Assembly (NCBI GenBank): GCA_900617975.1
Contig: UZAE01014506.1
Location: forward strand, 1 to 13,886
Direction of reading: 5' to 3'
Origin: Rodentolepis nana
Taxonomy: Eukaryota > Platyhelminthes > Cestoda > Cyclophyllidea > Hymenolepididae
DNA: 13,886 nt
Shown: one piece after another, positions 1-8,409 of the stretch
Position numbering within the stretch: the first letter of the stretch is position 1
How the letters are laid out: every line of letters starts with the position of its first letter
Position numbers and translations under genes: made by a program
Notes under the pieces: generated by a model
Told to the model about the DNA's origin: nothing
Seen by the model: only the letters and a program-made list of their open reading frames with translations
Database searches by the model: none

Positions 1-72
1 ATTTGACACCAAATAAAATTTGTCAATTTATTGTGAAACTAAAAGTACTTGCAAATATTCACTCGCGAAAGT

Positions 73-363
73 ATGCATTTATTTATATCAAATGGCAGGC
101 TTTATGACAGTTATCATTACCCCTTTAGCTGACATGGAGCTTCACAGAGGGAGGAATATCACAGAAGAGGGATTCACAGATTTAAAAGAGACAGACCGAC
201 ACAAAGGTAGAGGAAAAGGTGAGGTGAGTACTGTAGAAGCGGTGGAATGTGACAACCAGTCGTGTCATGATAATTTGAAGTCAGAAGTCAACTGTCGGTT
301 TATAGACTTTTTTGTCGTGTGAGTATAAGTTGCCCACGTGGAAGCAAGTTTATTGCACACCCC
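73..363 (-). repeat. CACGTG-head SINE, full-length copy A
   Basis: Antisense copy. It starts with the reversed tail (TTTATTTATATC at 78-89) and CAAATGGCAGGC, and ends at the reversed head (CACACCCC, 356-363). Flanks 59-72 and 364-377 match at 11 of 14 positions and are read as an aged target-site duplication. Head changes: about 10 bases next to the CACGTG (335-340) are missing and the antisense GTAAGT has become GCAAGT, so this is an older or diverged copy. A 100-codon ORF here lies entirely in the repeat and its flank and is not a gene. Confidence 0.85.
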
Positions 364-578
364 TCACCCACAAAAGTTAATTCATGCATTTCCCGAATGC
401 GTTTGCAAATAAACTAATTTAAATTAACCACTCAAATTCCTGAAATTTAAAACAGACATAGATCTGAGAGACGTGCTTCTTCACCTTTGATTGTGCTCAT
501 TCTTTGGAAAATTTACTTTTGAAAACCTTATTCTCTATGCCCAAATAGGTGTCTTTGAGGCAGATAATATTTCACTGA

Positions 579-878
579 GGGGTGTGCGATAGATTTACCT
601 ACACGTGGAGCATCCTGGGCAACGTATACTCATACGGCAAAATAGTCTATTTACTGGCAGTTGACTTCTAATTTCAAGCTACCATCACCCCACTGTATGT
701 CATATATGACTACTTCCACAGTACTCACCTCACCTTTTTCCTACCTTCGTCTTTGAAACACTTCTGTCCCCCCCCCTCTCGACTTGTTTCACTTAGATGT
801 TCCTTCCCCTCTGTGAAGCCTGAAGTCAACTAAAGGGCTAATGATAACTATCAAAACGCCTGCCATTTGGTATAAATA
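579..878 (+). repeat. CACGTG-head SINE, full-length copy B
   Basis: Sense copy. Head GGGGTGTGCGATAG begins at 579, CACGTG is at 602-607 and the tail TATAAATAAA ends at the right duplication. Target-site duplication 566-578 and 879-891 matches 12 of 13 (AATATTTCAYTGA). The body carries the inverted pair AGTTGACTTC (659-668) and GAAGTCAACT (822-831). A pyrimidine-rich middle includes a C7 run near 770. Confidence 0.92.
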
Positions 879-891
879 AATATTTCATTGA

Positions 892-1611
892 AGCTCGTTA
901 GTCTTAGAGCCTTAAGAATTCATGATAAGCGTATTCCAATGTCAAATTTTTTCAGACGAATTAAACAATTTTCCTTAAGCACTAATGAAAATTGCACATA
1001 TTTCGCAATTCGTATGTTTTTTTAATTGCAATACGGCAACATAAAAAGTTGATTAAAAGGAGATAGCGGGGGTGGTTGAATTACTACCATCTTTAATTAT
1101 TTACAAAGCATTTTACTGACTTACACGAAATTGACACTTTTGATGTCAGAGCAACGCTTTAACTTGAATGCTTGAAGTAATTTCAACTAAGTATACTTGC
1201 CTTATTCAAGTACGATTGTCATAAGGAATATCTTTCTTGGCACTTTATTTCATTGAAATTGCAGAACTCTTAAAAAAAGAGGTGCCATTGGAAAGTTTAA
1301 TGGTGATGACAGAAAGAAAAGAGAAGGAAAAATCGATATGATACAAATGTACTGAGCAACCCAGTTTCAATTGTAAGAGCCAAAGTTCACCTTGAGAAGC
1401 TCAGATTTTAACTTTGACTGAGTTTGTGCACATGCTGTTCTGCGCTATTTAGCCAACCTTGATAAACAGTACCATTCCAATAGCCTCTTAGCCTCTTGTA
1501 CTTTAGCCGGAATACTCAACATATTTGATACTTGAAACTCAGTAAATAGAAAATTACTGCACACTTTGAATAAAAGGTCTACGAATAACCGCGTTACATC
1601 ATTTCGAACCC
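892..1611. other. intergenic, AT-rich, nothing recognised
   Basis: Read on both strands: only short open frames with no recognisable motifs, and no SINE segment, tRNA-like sequence or tandem array. Confidence 0.6.
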
Positions 1612-1751
1612 TTCACCTCAAACGTTGTTGTCTATCTCAGGAATACCAGCCTACGCAATTATTCAATTTTATCTTTTAATAAATCTTTATCAGCTTTTAA
1701 AAATTAAAAAAATTAAGCTCACATCACCATTAGTCAGTACTCAATGAAGAT

Positions 1752-2053
1752 TTTTTTATTTATATCAAATGGCAGGCGTCTTGATGGTTATCATTAGCCC
1801 TTTAGTTGACTTCAGGCTTCACAGAGGGGAAGGAACATCAAATTGAAAAAAGTCGAGAGGGGGGAATAGAAGAGTGTTTCAAAGATGTAAGAGACAAACA
1901 CAAAGGTAGAAAAAAGGTGAGGTGAGTACTGTGGAAGTAGTCGAATATGGCATAGAGTGAGGTGATGGTAGTTTGAAGTGAGAAGTCAACTGCCAGTTAA
2001 TAAACTTTTTTGCCCAGGGTGCACCACGTGAAGGTAAGTCTATCTCACACCCC
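1752..2053 (-). repeat. CACGTG-head SINE, full-length copy C
   Basis: Antisense copy with a perfect 14-bp target-site duplication TACTCAATGAAGAT (1738-1751 and 2054-2067). CACGTG is at 2025-2030 and the antisense donor AAG|GTAAGT at 2034-2039. The inverted pair AGTTGACTTC (1804-1813) and GAAGTCAACT (1982-1991) is perfect. About 20 bases of the head (the CGTATACTCATACG segment) are deleted. Confidence 0.94.
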
Positions 2054-2162
2054 TACTCAATGAAGATATTAAAACTAAAACCATTTGAGACTGAGCTCAC
2101 AGCAACCAGGTGTAAGACAATAGGCAAGTTGCCACTGAAGTGATCTTGACTACAAACTCTCC

Positions 2163-2183
2163 GGTGGGGGGTGGGGGTGGGGA
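2163..2183 (+). other. G-rich run with quadruplex potential
   Basis: Runs of 2, 6, 5 and 4 G separated by single T bases on the plus strand, which could form a G-quadruplex. The same run recurs at 3615-3635 in the duplicate. No gene lies nearby to suggest a function. Confidence 0.5.
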
Positions 2184-2218
2184 GTAGAAAAATATACCCA
2201 AACAAAACTCAACGAAGC

Positions 2219-2219
2219 N
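2219..2219. other. single-base assembly gap (n)
   Basis: An isolated n directly after the first duplicate copy. With the n at 3063 it brackets an 843-bp insert (2220-3062), which looks like a separately placed contig. Confidence 0.9.
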
Positions 2220-2294
2220 GTTAATGAACTTTTTTATCATATGAGTATACGTTGCCCAGGGTGCACCACGTGGAGGTAGGTCTATCACACACCC
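2220..2294 (-). repeat. CACGTG-head SINE, head only (cut at the gap), copy D
   Basis: Antisense head only. CACGTG is at 2267-2272 and the element ends at CACACCC. The antisense donor is changed to GTAGGT. The left side stops at the n, so the body may simply be missing from the assembly. The 72-codon reverse ORF spanning this segment is repeat translation. Confidence 0.85.
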
Positions 2295-2930
2295 TATTTG
2301 TTTAAAAAAAGGCAATATGGGAAATATGCCATTCCTTTGGCAAAAATGTTATTTTATTTTATAACATTGGACAAAACAGACATTCATCTAGATAAACAGA
2401 CAGATTAAAATGAACATAAATCACATTTTCTAAAAGCTGATATGTAACCTCGGAATTCTGAATAAAATGTTTCAGTAACCATGTTGTCGATAAGTGCAGG
2501 AACCATGCAATCAATGCCGAAACTGTATAGAGTTGTAATTGGGATCAAGATTTACACTTATCAAATGAATAAACTTGTTTTAACAAGTCCTGCTTTTTAA
2601 CCACAGCATGTAGATTGCGGAGGGGACAAAATAGATTCACAACCAGCGATTAATAGTTTAAAGAAGCGAGAGATCTGGGTTAGTGATTTGTCACTCTTTC
2701 TATTTGTGCAACCATGGCATTTAGTTCTGCTCATAGGACAACATTGAATTTCTCATAATTGAACGGAAATGCAGATCCGAGTAGTGGAAAATATGGGTAA
2801 ACTGGTTACGTCGTTGACTTCTTTTGTTTAAACTTTGTGTTTTCGATGATAATTTCTTTGAATAGTAATGATAGAGTTAATAAACGCAAAATCTTTGATA
2901 CTTCCCAATCTTGCTCCGTTTCAATGGCTT
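2295..2930. other. intergenic, no gene seen
   Basis: AT-rich sequence. The only structure noted is a short hairpin around 2348-2369, with 7-bp arms ATGTTAT/ATAACAT and an 8-base loop. No coding motif or RNA gene is visible. Confidence 0.5.
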
Positions 2931-3005
2931 TTCAATAACTTTTTTGGCGTATGAGTATTCATTGCCCAGGGTACACCACGTGGAGGTAAGTCTATCACAC
3001 ACCCC
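2931..3005 (-). repeat. CACGTG-head SINE, head-only copy E
   Basis: A ~75-bp antisense copy holding only the 5' head: CACGTG 2977-2982, antisense GAG|GTAAGT at 2986-2991, end ACACACCCC. The body and tail are absent, although the left flank is continuous sequence. No target-site duplication is found. Loss of the 3' part is unlike ordinary 5'-truncated retroposons. Confidence 0.85.
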
Positions 3006-3062
3006 CTAACAGCAAATATAAATCTTCCCCAAAATCAGAAGAACTAGAGTTGAGATGACCAG

Positions 3063-3063
3063 N
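3063..3063. other. single-base assembly gap (n)
   Basis: The second duplicate copy begins at the very next base (3064). Confidence 0.9.
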
Positions 3064-3670
3064 TTCACCTCAAACGTTGTTGTCTATCTCAGGAATACCA
3101 GCCTACGCAATTATTCAATTTTATCTTTTAATAAATCTTTATCAGCTTTTAAAAATTAAAAAAATTAAGCTCACATCACCATTAGTCAGTACTCAATGAA
3201 GATTTTTTTATTTATATCAAATGGCAGGCGTCTTGATGGTTATCATTAGCCCTTTAGTTGACTTCAGGCTTCACAGAGGGGAAGGAACATCAAATTGAAA
3301 AAAGTCGAGAGGGGGGAATAGAAGAGTGTTTCAAAGATGTAAGAGACAAACACAAAGGTAGAAAAAAGGTGAGGTGAGTACTGTGGAAGTAGTCGAATAT
3401 GGCATAGAGTGAGGTGATGGTAGTTTGAAGTGAGAAGTCAACTGCCAGTTAATAAACTTTTTTGCCCAGGGTGCACCACGTGAAGGTAAGTCTATCTCAC
3501 ACCCCTACTCAATGAAGATATTAAAACTAAAACCATTTGAGACTGAGCTCACAGCAACCAGGTGTAAGACAATAGGCAAGTTGCCACTGAAGTGATCTTG
3601 ACTACAAACTCTCCGGTGGGGGGTGGGGGTGGGGAGTAGAAAAATATACCCAAACAAAACTCAACGAAGC
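3064..3670. repeat. exact 607-bp direct duplication, second copy
   Basis: Same as 1612-2218. It starts exactly after the n at 3063 and continues into unique sequence after 3670. This is the expected pattern if one contig ends, and another begins, with the same bases. Confidence 0.93.
3204..3505 (-). repeat. CACGTG-head SINE, duplicate of copy C
   Basis: Same as 1752-2053, including both 14-bp flanking duplications (3190-3203 and 3506-3519). It should not be counted as an independent insertion. Confidence 0.93.
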
Positions 3671-4551
3671 GTCATAGGTTAGCAGTCACAGCCGTTCGAC
3701 GTTGTCTTCCTCTCATCCCTGAGTACCTCTTTCCATCATTCACTCTTTTATACCCTATGGACCTGCCTTCGCTGAATGAGTTCATTTAATAATACGCTAT
3801 GCAAGTGAACATTATCTATTTCGGCCCATTACCCCCCCCCCCCACCCCCGGCAATTTTAATTCTCACTTTTGTCTACTACTTACTATTAGTTAGTACGAT
3901 CTTTATTTTCTTTAATACGGTCCTACTGAGGAAATGTCAGCACTATTTTCTCTACTTTACCGTGTGAGGAGGCTAGAAATTAAGCTTAATTTAAAGCGTA
4001 TTGGAATAATTGAGAAGTAATGAAGTGCGTGAATGGAAAGTAGTGGGTTTAGGAAATTTGGAGGGCAATAGATGGAGACAACGCGATTTGTAAGAAAAAG
4101 ACGAAATGTGATTAAATATTGTGACTAACCGATTTAGCATTCACTTTTTTGCTAATAGGTTGGGAAAGGAAGTATACGTCGGCAGACGTCAGTATGTGGG
4201 TGGGGGGGGGGAGAGACTGAGTAGTCGGATGAGTCAGAAGGAGTAAGTACTACTGACTCCTCTTGGTATACGTACGAAATTTAAATTACAAAACTTTACT
4301 CCCAGGATTTTACTGGCCCTCGTAATCGCATAATAGGAAGAGCCTATCAACACTTTGGCTGGCTTTTTTACTTTAACTACAAGTGTCACCTAATTTCTCA
4401 AAGACTAATTACTCTAAACACAATCAAATTTGGGGTTTGAATGGATTGTCACCTTGAAAACAGCCAACAATGCATTTTCCTTCAAGACTTAGCACATCAT
4501 ATCAGAGTGATTAATTAGGCAGCGGATTGCTACTCTGAAAGGCCTTGTCTT
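3671..4551. other. intergenic with homopolymer runs
   Basis: No gene seen. It contains C12 (3832-3843) followed by A and C5, a GGG-T-G10 run (4198-4211) with quadruplex potential, and an inverted repeat GAGTCAG/CTGACTC (4231-4237 and 4253-4259). Confidence 0.55.
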
Positions 4552-4563
4552 ATATTTAGTAAT

Positions 4564-4888
4564 CTGGGGTGTACGATAGACTTACCTCCACGTGGTGCAC
4601 CCTGGGCAACGTATTCTCATACAGCAAAAAGTCTATTATTCGGCAGATGACTTCTGACTTCAAATTACCATGACCCCACTGTATGCCATTTTCGACCACT
4701 TCCATGGTACTCATTTTAACTTTTTCCCAACCTTTGTGTCTTTCTCTTTTACATCTATAAACAACTCTTCCGTTCCTCCCTATCGACTTTTTCACTTTGA
4801 TGTTCCTCCTCCCCTCTATGAAGCCCGTAGTCAACTAAATGGCTAATGATACCTATCAATGCGCCTGCCATATGATATAAATAAATAA
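4564..4888 (+). repeat. CACGTG-head SINE, full-length copy F
   Basis: Sense copy. The head GGGGTGTACG starts at 4566, CACGTG is at 4589-4594, and the tail (ATAA)n ends before 4889. The 12-bp target-site duplication ATATTTAGTAAT is perfect (4552-4563 and 4889-4900). The terminal hairpin is TGATA-CC-TATCA. The 92-codon reverse-strand ORF here is repeat translation. It abuts copy G head-to-tail. Confidence 0.94.
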
Positions 4889-4900
4889 ATATTTAGTAAT

Positions 4901-5226
4901 TTTGTGTTTGCGATAGACTTGCCTCCACGTGGTGCTCCCTGTGCAATGTATACTTATACGGCAAAAAAGTCTATTAATCGCCAGTTGACTTCTGACTTCA
5001 AATCACTATGGCCCGACTATTTGTCATATTCGATCCCTATCACAGTACTCATCTTACCCCTTCTGAGCCTTTGTGTCTGTCTGTCTGTCTCTTTTACATC
5101 TGTGAATCACTCTTCTGTGCCACACCTCCACTTTCTGTTACTCTGATATTCCTTCCTCTGTGAAGTCCGAAGTCAACTAAAGGGCTTAAGATAACCGTTA
5201 AATCGTCTGCTATTTGAAATAAATAT
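4901..5226 (+). repeat. CACGTG-head SINE, full-length diverged copy G
   Basis: Sense copy directly after F. CACGTG is at 4926-4931. The head is diverged (ACTTGCC for ACTTACC, GTGTTTGCG start). It holds a (TGTC)4 microsatellite at 5074-5089 grown from the pyrimidine tract. Left and right flanks ATATTTAGTAAT (4889-4900) and ATATCCAGTAAT (5227-5238) match 10 of 12. It is probably older than F. Confidence 0.9.
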
Positions 5227-5238
5227 ATATCCAGTAAT

Positions 5239-6715
5239 CTCTGTGGTATATAGCATTAGTTTAGAACGGTTCCCAAGAGTAGGGGTGCGCTCTGTGCTTG
5301 TTGTCATTGACTGAAGAGAGCTTAGTCGTTATATGCACTTTCGAGTATTACCAGTGTTTTCCGAAAATCTTCCCAAGGCGATTAAACGAAAAATTCCTTC
5401 TCATGAAACTATTTTTGGAACCAAATAATCGCCCACCCGAATAAGTCCAGTTGAGGTAATTAGAAACCATAAAGAGAGACTGTGTCATAATGTTGATAGT
5501 AGCATGTCATTCCTAACAAGAACTGGCAATAATATACTTTAATCAAAATAAAATATCACATACTACTATTTTCTAAATTAGTATACTCACAACACTAGAG
5601 AAGTTAGTAGAAAATGGTTTTTGAATAGCTGAGAACGCACCAAATATAGAACCTGGCTGCTAGAGTGCAAAGATTATCTTGAATCATTACAGAAGTACAC
5701 AGTTAGACCGATGAGCAAAAAAGCGAAATCAGAGTTAAAAAAAATTGGTGCGGATTTTATAAAAGTGAAGGCAAAGCTAATCTCGGGAGAAATTTCATGT
5801 CAGTGGATTATACCGGACAGAGATTACTGAGGTTTGGATCAAGCATATTTGTATAGCACAATTAGGAGTTCATGGCCTACTTCTAAAATTAAATGAACTG
5901 GCTAATGATGTCGTGATACCACGATTATGAATTAACCCAGAACCCCACATTTGGATCATTGAAATGATTGTCCTCAATGAAAGTAGTTAAATTGCGTCTT
6001 CACTAACGAGATGAGCTGATCAGATGATGCAAGCAAAACCCGATCCAGGCATCTTTGTGATCTTTCATATGACTGCTTAATTTCGGCTGATTATTTTTAT
6101 CACATATTATACCTTACTAAAACAAATTGTTGAGTCACTTAAACAAAATATGGAAGCAGACATAAAAGTTAAAACCCACCCTCATTTTTTAAATTCTTTT
6201 ATATGCAGCAGACTATTTGAGTCCTTTCGAGGTTGACGTTACCTTCTTTAGACGTACCTTAAGGAATCATATCTTGAAATTGTAAGAATGTTTCCCGCAC
6301 ATTTTGACGTTTCTGCAAACTAAGCTAAGTATTCAATGAGAAATTCTAGATTGAAGGTCTGGATTTCGGTTCTGCTCTTTTCCCGAACTCAGTTTTCACC
6401 TACTGGCTTATACTCATACCCTACATTTCCATAGCTTAACAAAGTACACAGAATGCGAGAACTGTCAACCATCTCTTTTGAACCTCACCCCCCCCCTCCC
6501 TGCTTCTTCCATACCGAGTAGCAGGAGTTCCTCAGTTCTGATGCTCTTCGCTTCTTTTCCGGTGCCATTACCTTCTCCATACTTCCTTTCCAATTTTCGA
6601 AGGCATGAGGGCAATATCTGCCTTCTCACATTTTAAGGTGGCTGCTGTATCCTAGTAGCTTTATGGAATTGAATTATTTTAGTCCAATTTGATCTGCCTC
6701 GTAAGGTATCCTCTC
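5239..6715. other. intergenic, nothing recognised
   Basis: About 1.5 kb without a convincing open frame, RNA gene or SINE. It includes a C9 run (6488-6496). Confidence 0.55.
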
Positions 6716-6729
6716 ATTACCGATAATAA

Positions 6730-7046
6730 TCTGTTTATATCAAATGACAGGCGTTTCGATAGGTATCATTAGCCCTGGAGCCGACTTTGGGGCATCACAG
6801 AGAGGAGAAGGAACATCAAAGTGACGAAAATTCGAGAGGGGGGGGGAACAGAAGAGTGTTTCAAAGAGACAGACATAAAGGTAGAAAAAATATGAGGTGA
6901 GTACTGCGGAAGTAGTCGAATATGACATACAGTCGGGCCATGGTAGCTTTAAGTTAGAAGTCAACTGCCGGTTTATAGACTTTTTTGCCCTATGAGTATA
7001 CGTTGCCCAGGGTGCACCACGTGGAGGTAAGTCTATTGCGCACCCC
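6730..7046 (-). repeat. CACGTG-head SINE, full-length copy H
   Basis: Antisense copy with a perfect 14-bp target-site duplication ATTACCGATAATAA (6716-6729 and 7047-7060). CACGTG is at 7018-7023 and antisense GAG|GTAAGT at 7027-7032. A 150-codon reverse ORF runs through the whole copy into the flank. It is treated as chance openness of the repeat's frame, not a gene. Confidence 0.95.
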
Positions 7047-7089
7047 ATTACCGATAATAAAGATACTTTAAATAACATTCTGAGTCTTG

Positions 7090-7366
7090 TGGTGTGTGTG
7101 CACAACTCTAAGAAAGTCTGAAGAGAAACCCTCACATGTGCACTTGAGCAGTCTGAAGGGTGTGACAGTTCAAGTGATCGTGTAAGGAGCAAGTGGGGTC
7201 GTGGGAGCAGAGAACTTCCAGCCGACCAACAATCAATAGTCGCGGCATTGTTGCCGCAGCCCTAATTTGTTTTTTGATTACTAAGTGTTGCGTCAGTGTT
7301 CTACTAGCTGTAATAAACGTTACTCACTCTGAATTCTGCATCCTCCATACTACTGAGGTAGCAAAG
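7090..7366 (+). mobile_element. possible degenerate LTR fragment with primer-binding-site-like end
   Basis: This segment is more GC-rich than its surroundings. It carries AATAAA at 7312-7317, a GCGGCA/TGCCGC hairpin near 7235-7252, and then AGGTAGCAAAG (7356-7366), which matches the retroelement primer-binding site for initiator tRNA-Met (TGGTAGCAGAG) at 9 of 11. Order and spacing fit a U3-R-U5-PBS layout. No second LTR, TG start or gag/pol coding is visible, and the left limit is arbitrary. The 60-codon ORF at 7193-7375 is not recognised. It could be a fragment of an LTR or TRIM element, or chance. Confidence 0.27.
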
Positions 7367-7599
7367 TTAACTTGAGGGTTTTGTCAGAGATTGTTGACGT
7401 TTAGTCAAGGCTAATTTGTGTGAGTTTGAACTAGCTGCGAATTCCAGTTCGTATCAACCACACAGACCAACTTGATTCGACCATCTAAAAATTAATTTGC
7501 TGTCAATCCCAGGAGCACGCTGCTCTCAGTAAGTCAACATTTTACAGATGACACCTCATCATACCCTTTAAAGTTACCAAATCAAACGTTCAACTTTAC

Positions 7600-8123
7600 G
7601 GGGTGTGCGATAGACTTACCTCCACGTGGTGTACCCTGGTGGGTGTGCGATAGACTTACCTCCACGTGGTGCACCCTGGGAAACGTATACTCATACGGTA
7701 AAAAGTCTATTAACCGGAAGTTTGTGTGCGATAGACTTACCTCCACGTGGTGCACCCTGGGCAGCGTATTTTCTTACGGCAAAAAAGTCTATCACTCGGC
7801 TTTCGTTATATTCATACGGCAAAAAGTCTATTAACTGGCAGTTAACGCATACTCATACAGCAAAAAAGTCTATTACCTGGCAGTTGACTTCTGACCTCAA
7901 GCTACAATGGCCCCACTATATGTCATATTCTACCACTTCCACAGTACTCAGCTCTCTTTTTTCTATGCCTTTGTGTCTGTCTATCTCTTTCTCATCTTTG
8001 AATATCTCTTCTGCTCACCCTCTCGATTTTTCTCACTTTGATGTTCCTCCTTCCCTCTGTGAAGCCTGAAGTCAACTAAGGGGCTAATGATAACAATCAA
8101 AACGCCTGCCATTTTTTACAAAC
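7600..8123 (+). repeat. CACGTG-head SINE, composite copy J with iterated head modules
   Basis: Sense copy of about 520 bp, the longest here. Three head starts (7600, 7641, ~7724), each with CACGTG (7623-7628, 7663-7668, 7744-7749), are followed by two further partial head modules (~7804-7843 and 7844 onward). A single normal body and 3' end then run to CGCCTGCCATT. The tail has eroded to T-rich sequence. Outer flanks 7586-7597 and 8124-8135 match 10 of 12, so the whole composite looks like one insertion unit. The 147-codon ORF over it is repeat translation. Its 3' end lies about 290 bp beyond the Tra2 stop, in convergent orientation. Confidence 0.9.
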
Positions 8124-8137
8124 ACATTCAACCTTCA

Positions 8138-8409
8138 TTGCTGCCGAATTTTGGCTAGATTTCCAAACATGCTAACATAAGCTAATCTCTGAACAACCGA
8201 CGGAGACGGGTTCACACAACGAAAGTAGAACCACAGCATTAATCCTCTCATAAAAAAGCAAAAATTTCCATTTTTGTTAAGATGATCAACTCGCGCAGAA
8301 GGAACCAGCAAGTTTAGATTTAGCGTATAAATGCTCTATTTCAAAAGGGTACATATAAAAATGCCTGAAAAAACAGAGGATACAGTCGCGGTCTTAATAT
8401 ATTTAACAT
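8138..8409. other. 3' flank of tra2, no further gene
   Basis: This is AT-rich sequence between the Tra2 stop and the composite SINE copy. It should hold the Tra2 3' UTR. No AATAAA or ATTAAA is seen on the minus strand here. The nearest weak candidate is AATATA around 8398-8403, very close to the stop, so the polyadenylation site is unresolved. Confidence 0.4.

Larger units (their letters stand above)
1612..2218. repeat. exact 607-bp direct duplication, first copy
   Basis: It is base-for-base the same as 3064-3670 as far as I can read (offset 1452). It ends exactly at the 'n' at 2219. It includes one full SINE (1752-2053) with both target-site duplications and a G-rich run near 2163-2183. Probably an assembly overlap rather than a biological repeat. 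Confidence 0.93.

Noticed and set aside
579..878. DNA-transposon MITE interpretation of the repeat
   Set aside because: No terminal inverted repeats at the element ends; the duplications are 12-14 bp of varied sequence and one end is a simple-repeat tail.
6740..7192. 150-codon minus-strand ORF
   Set aside because: Most of it is SINE translation with a flank-derived start; the same peptide occurs in unrelated copies.
7353..7375. let-7-like seed TGAGGTAG
   Set aside because: No complementary arm within ~100 bases on either side, so no miRNA precursor; it also overlaps the better explanation as a primer-binding-site-like motif.
7600..7800. hammerhead-type ribozyme in the structured SINE head
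   Set aside because: Neither strand has the conserved CUGANGA and GAAA core in the right arrangement.
7600..7843. CRISPR-like array from the iterated heads
   Set aside because: The 'spacers' are parts of the same SINE, the genome is eukaryotic, and the outer flanks form a retroposon target-site duplication.
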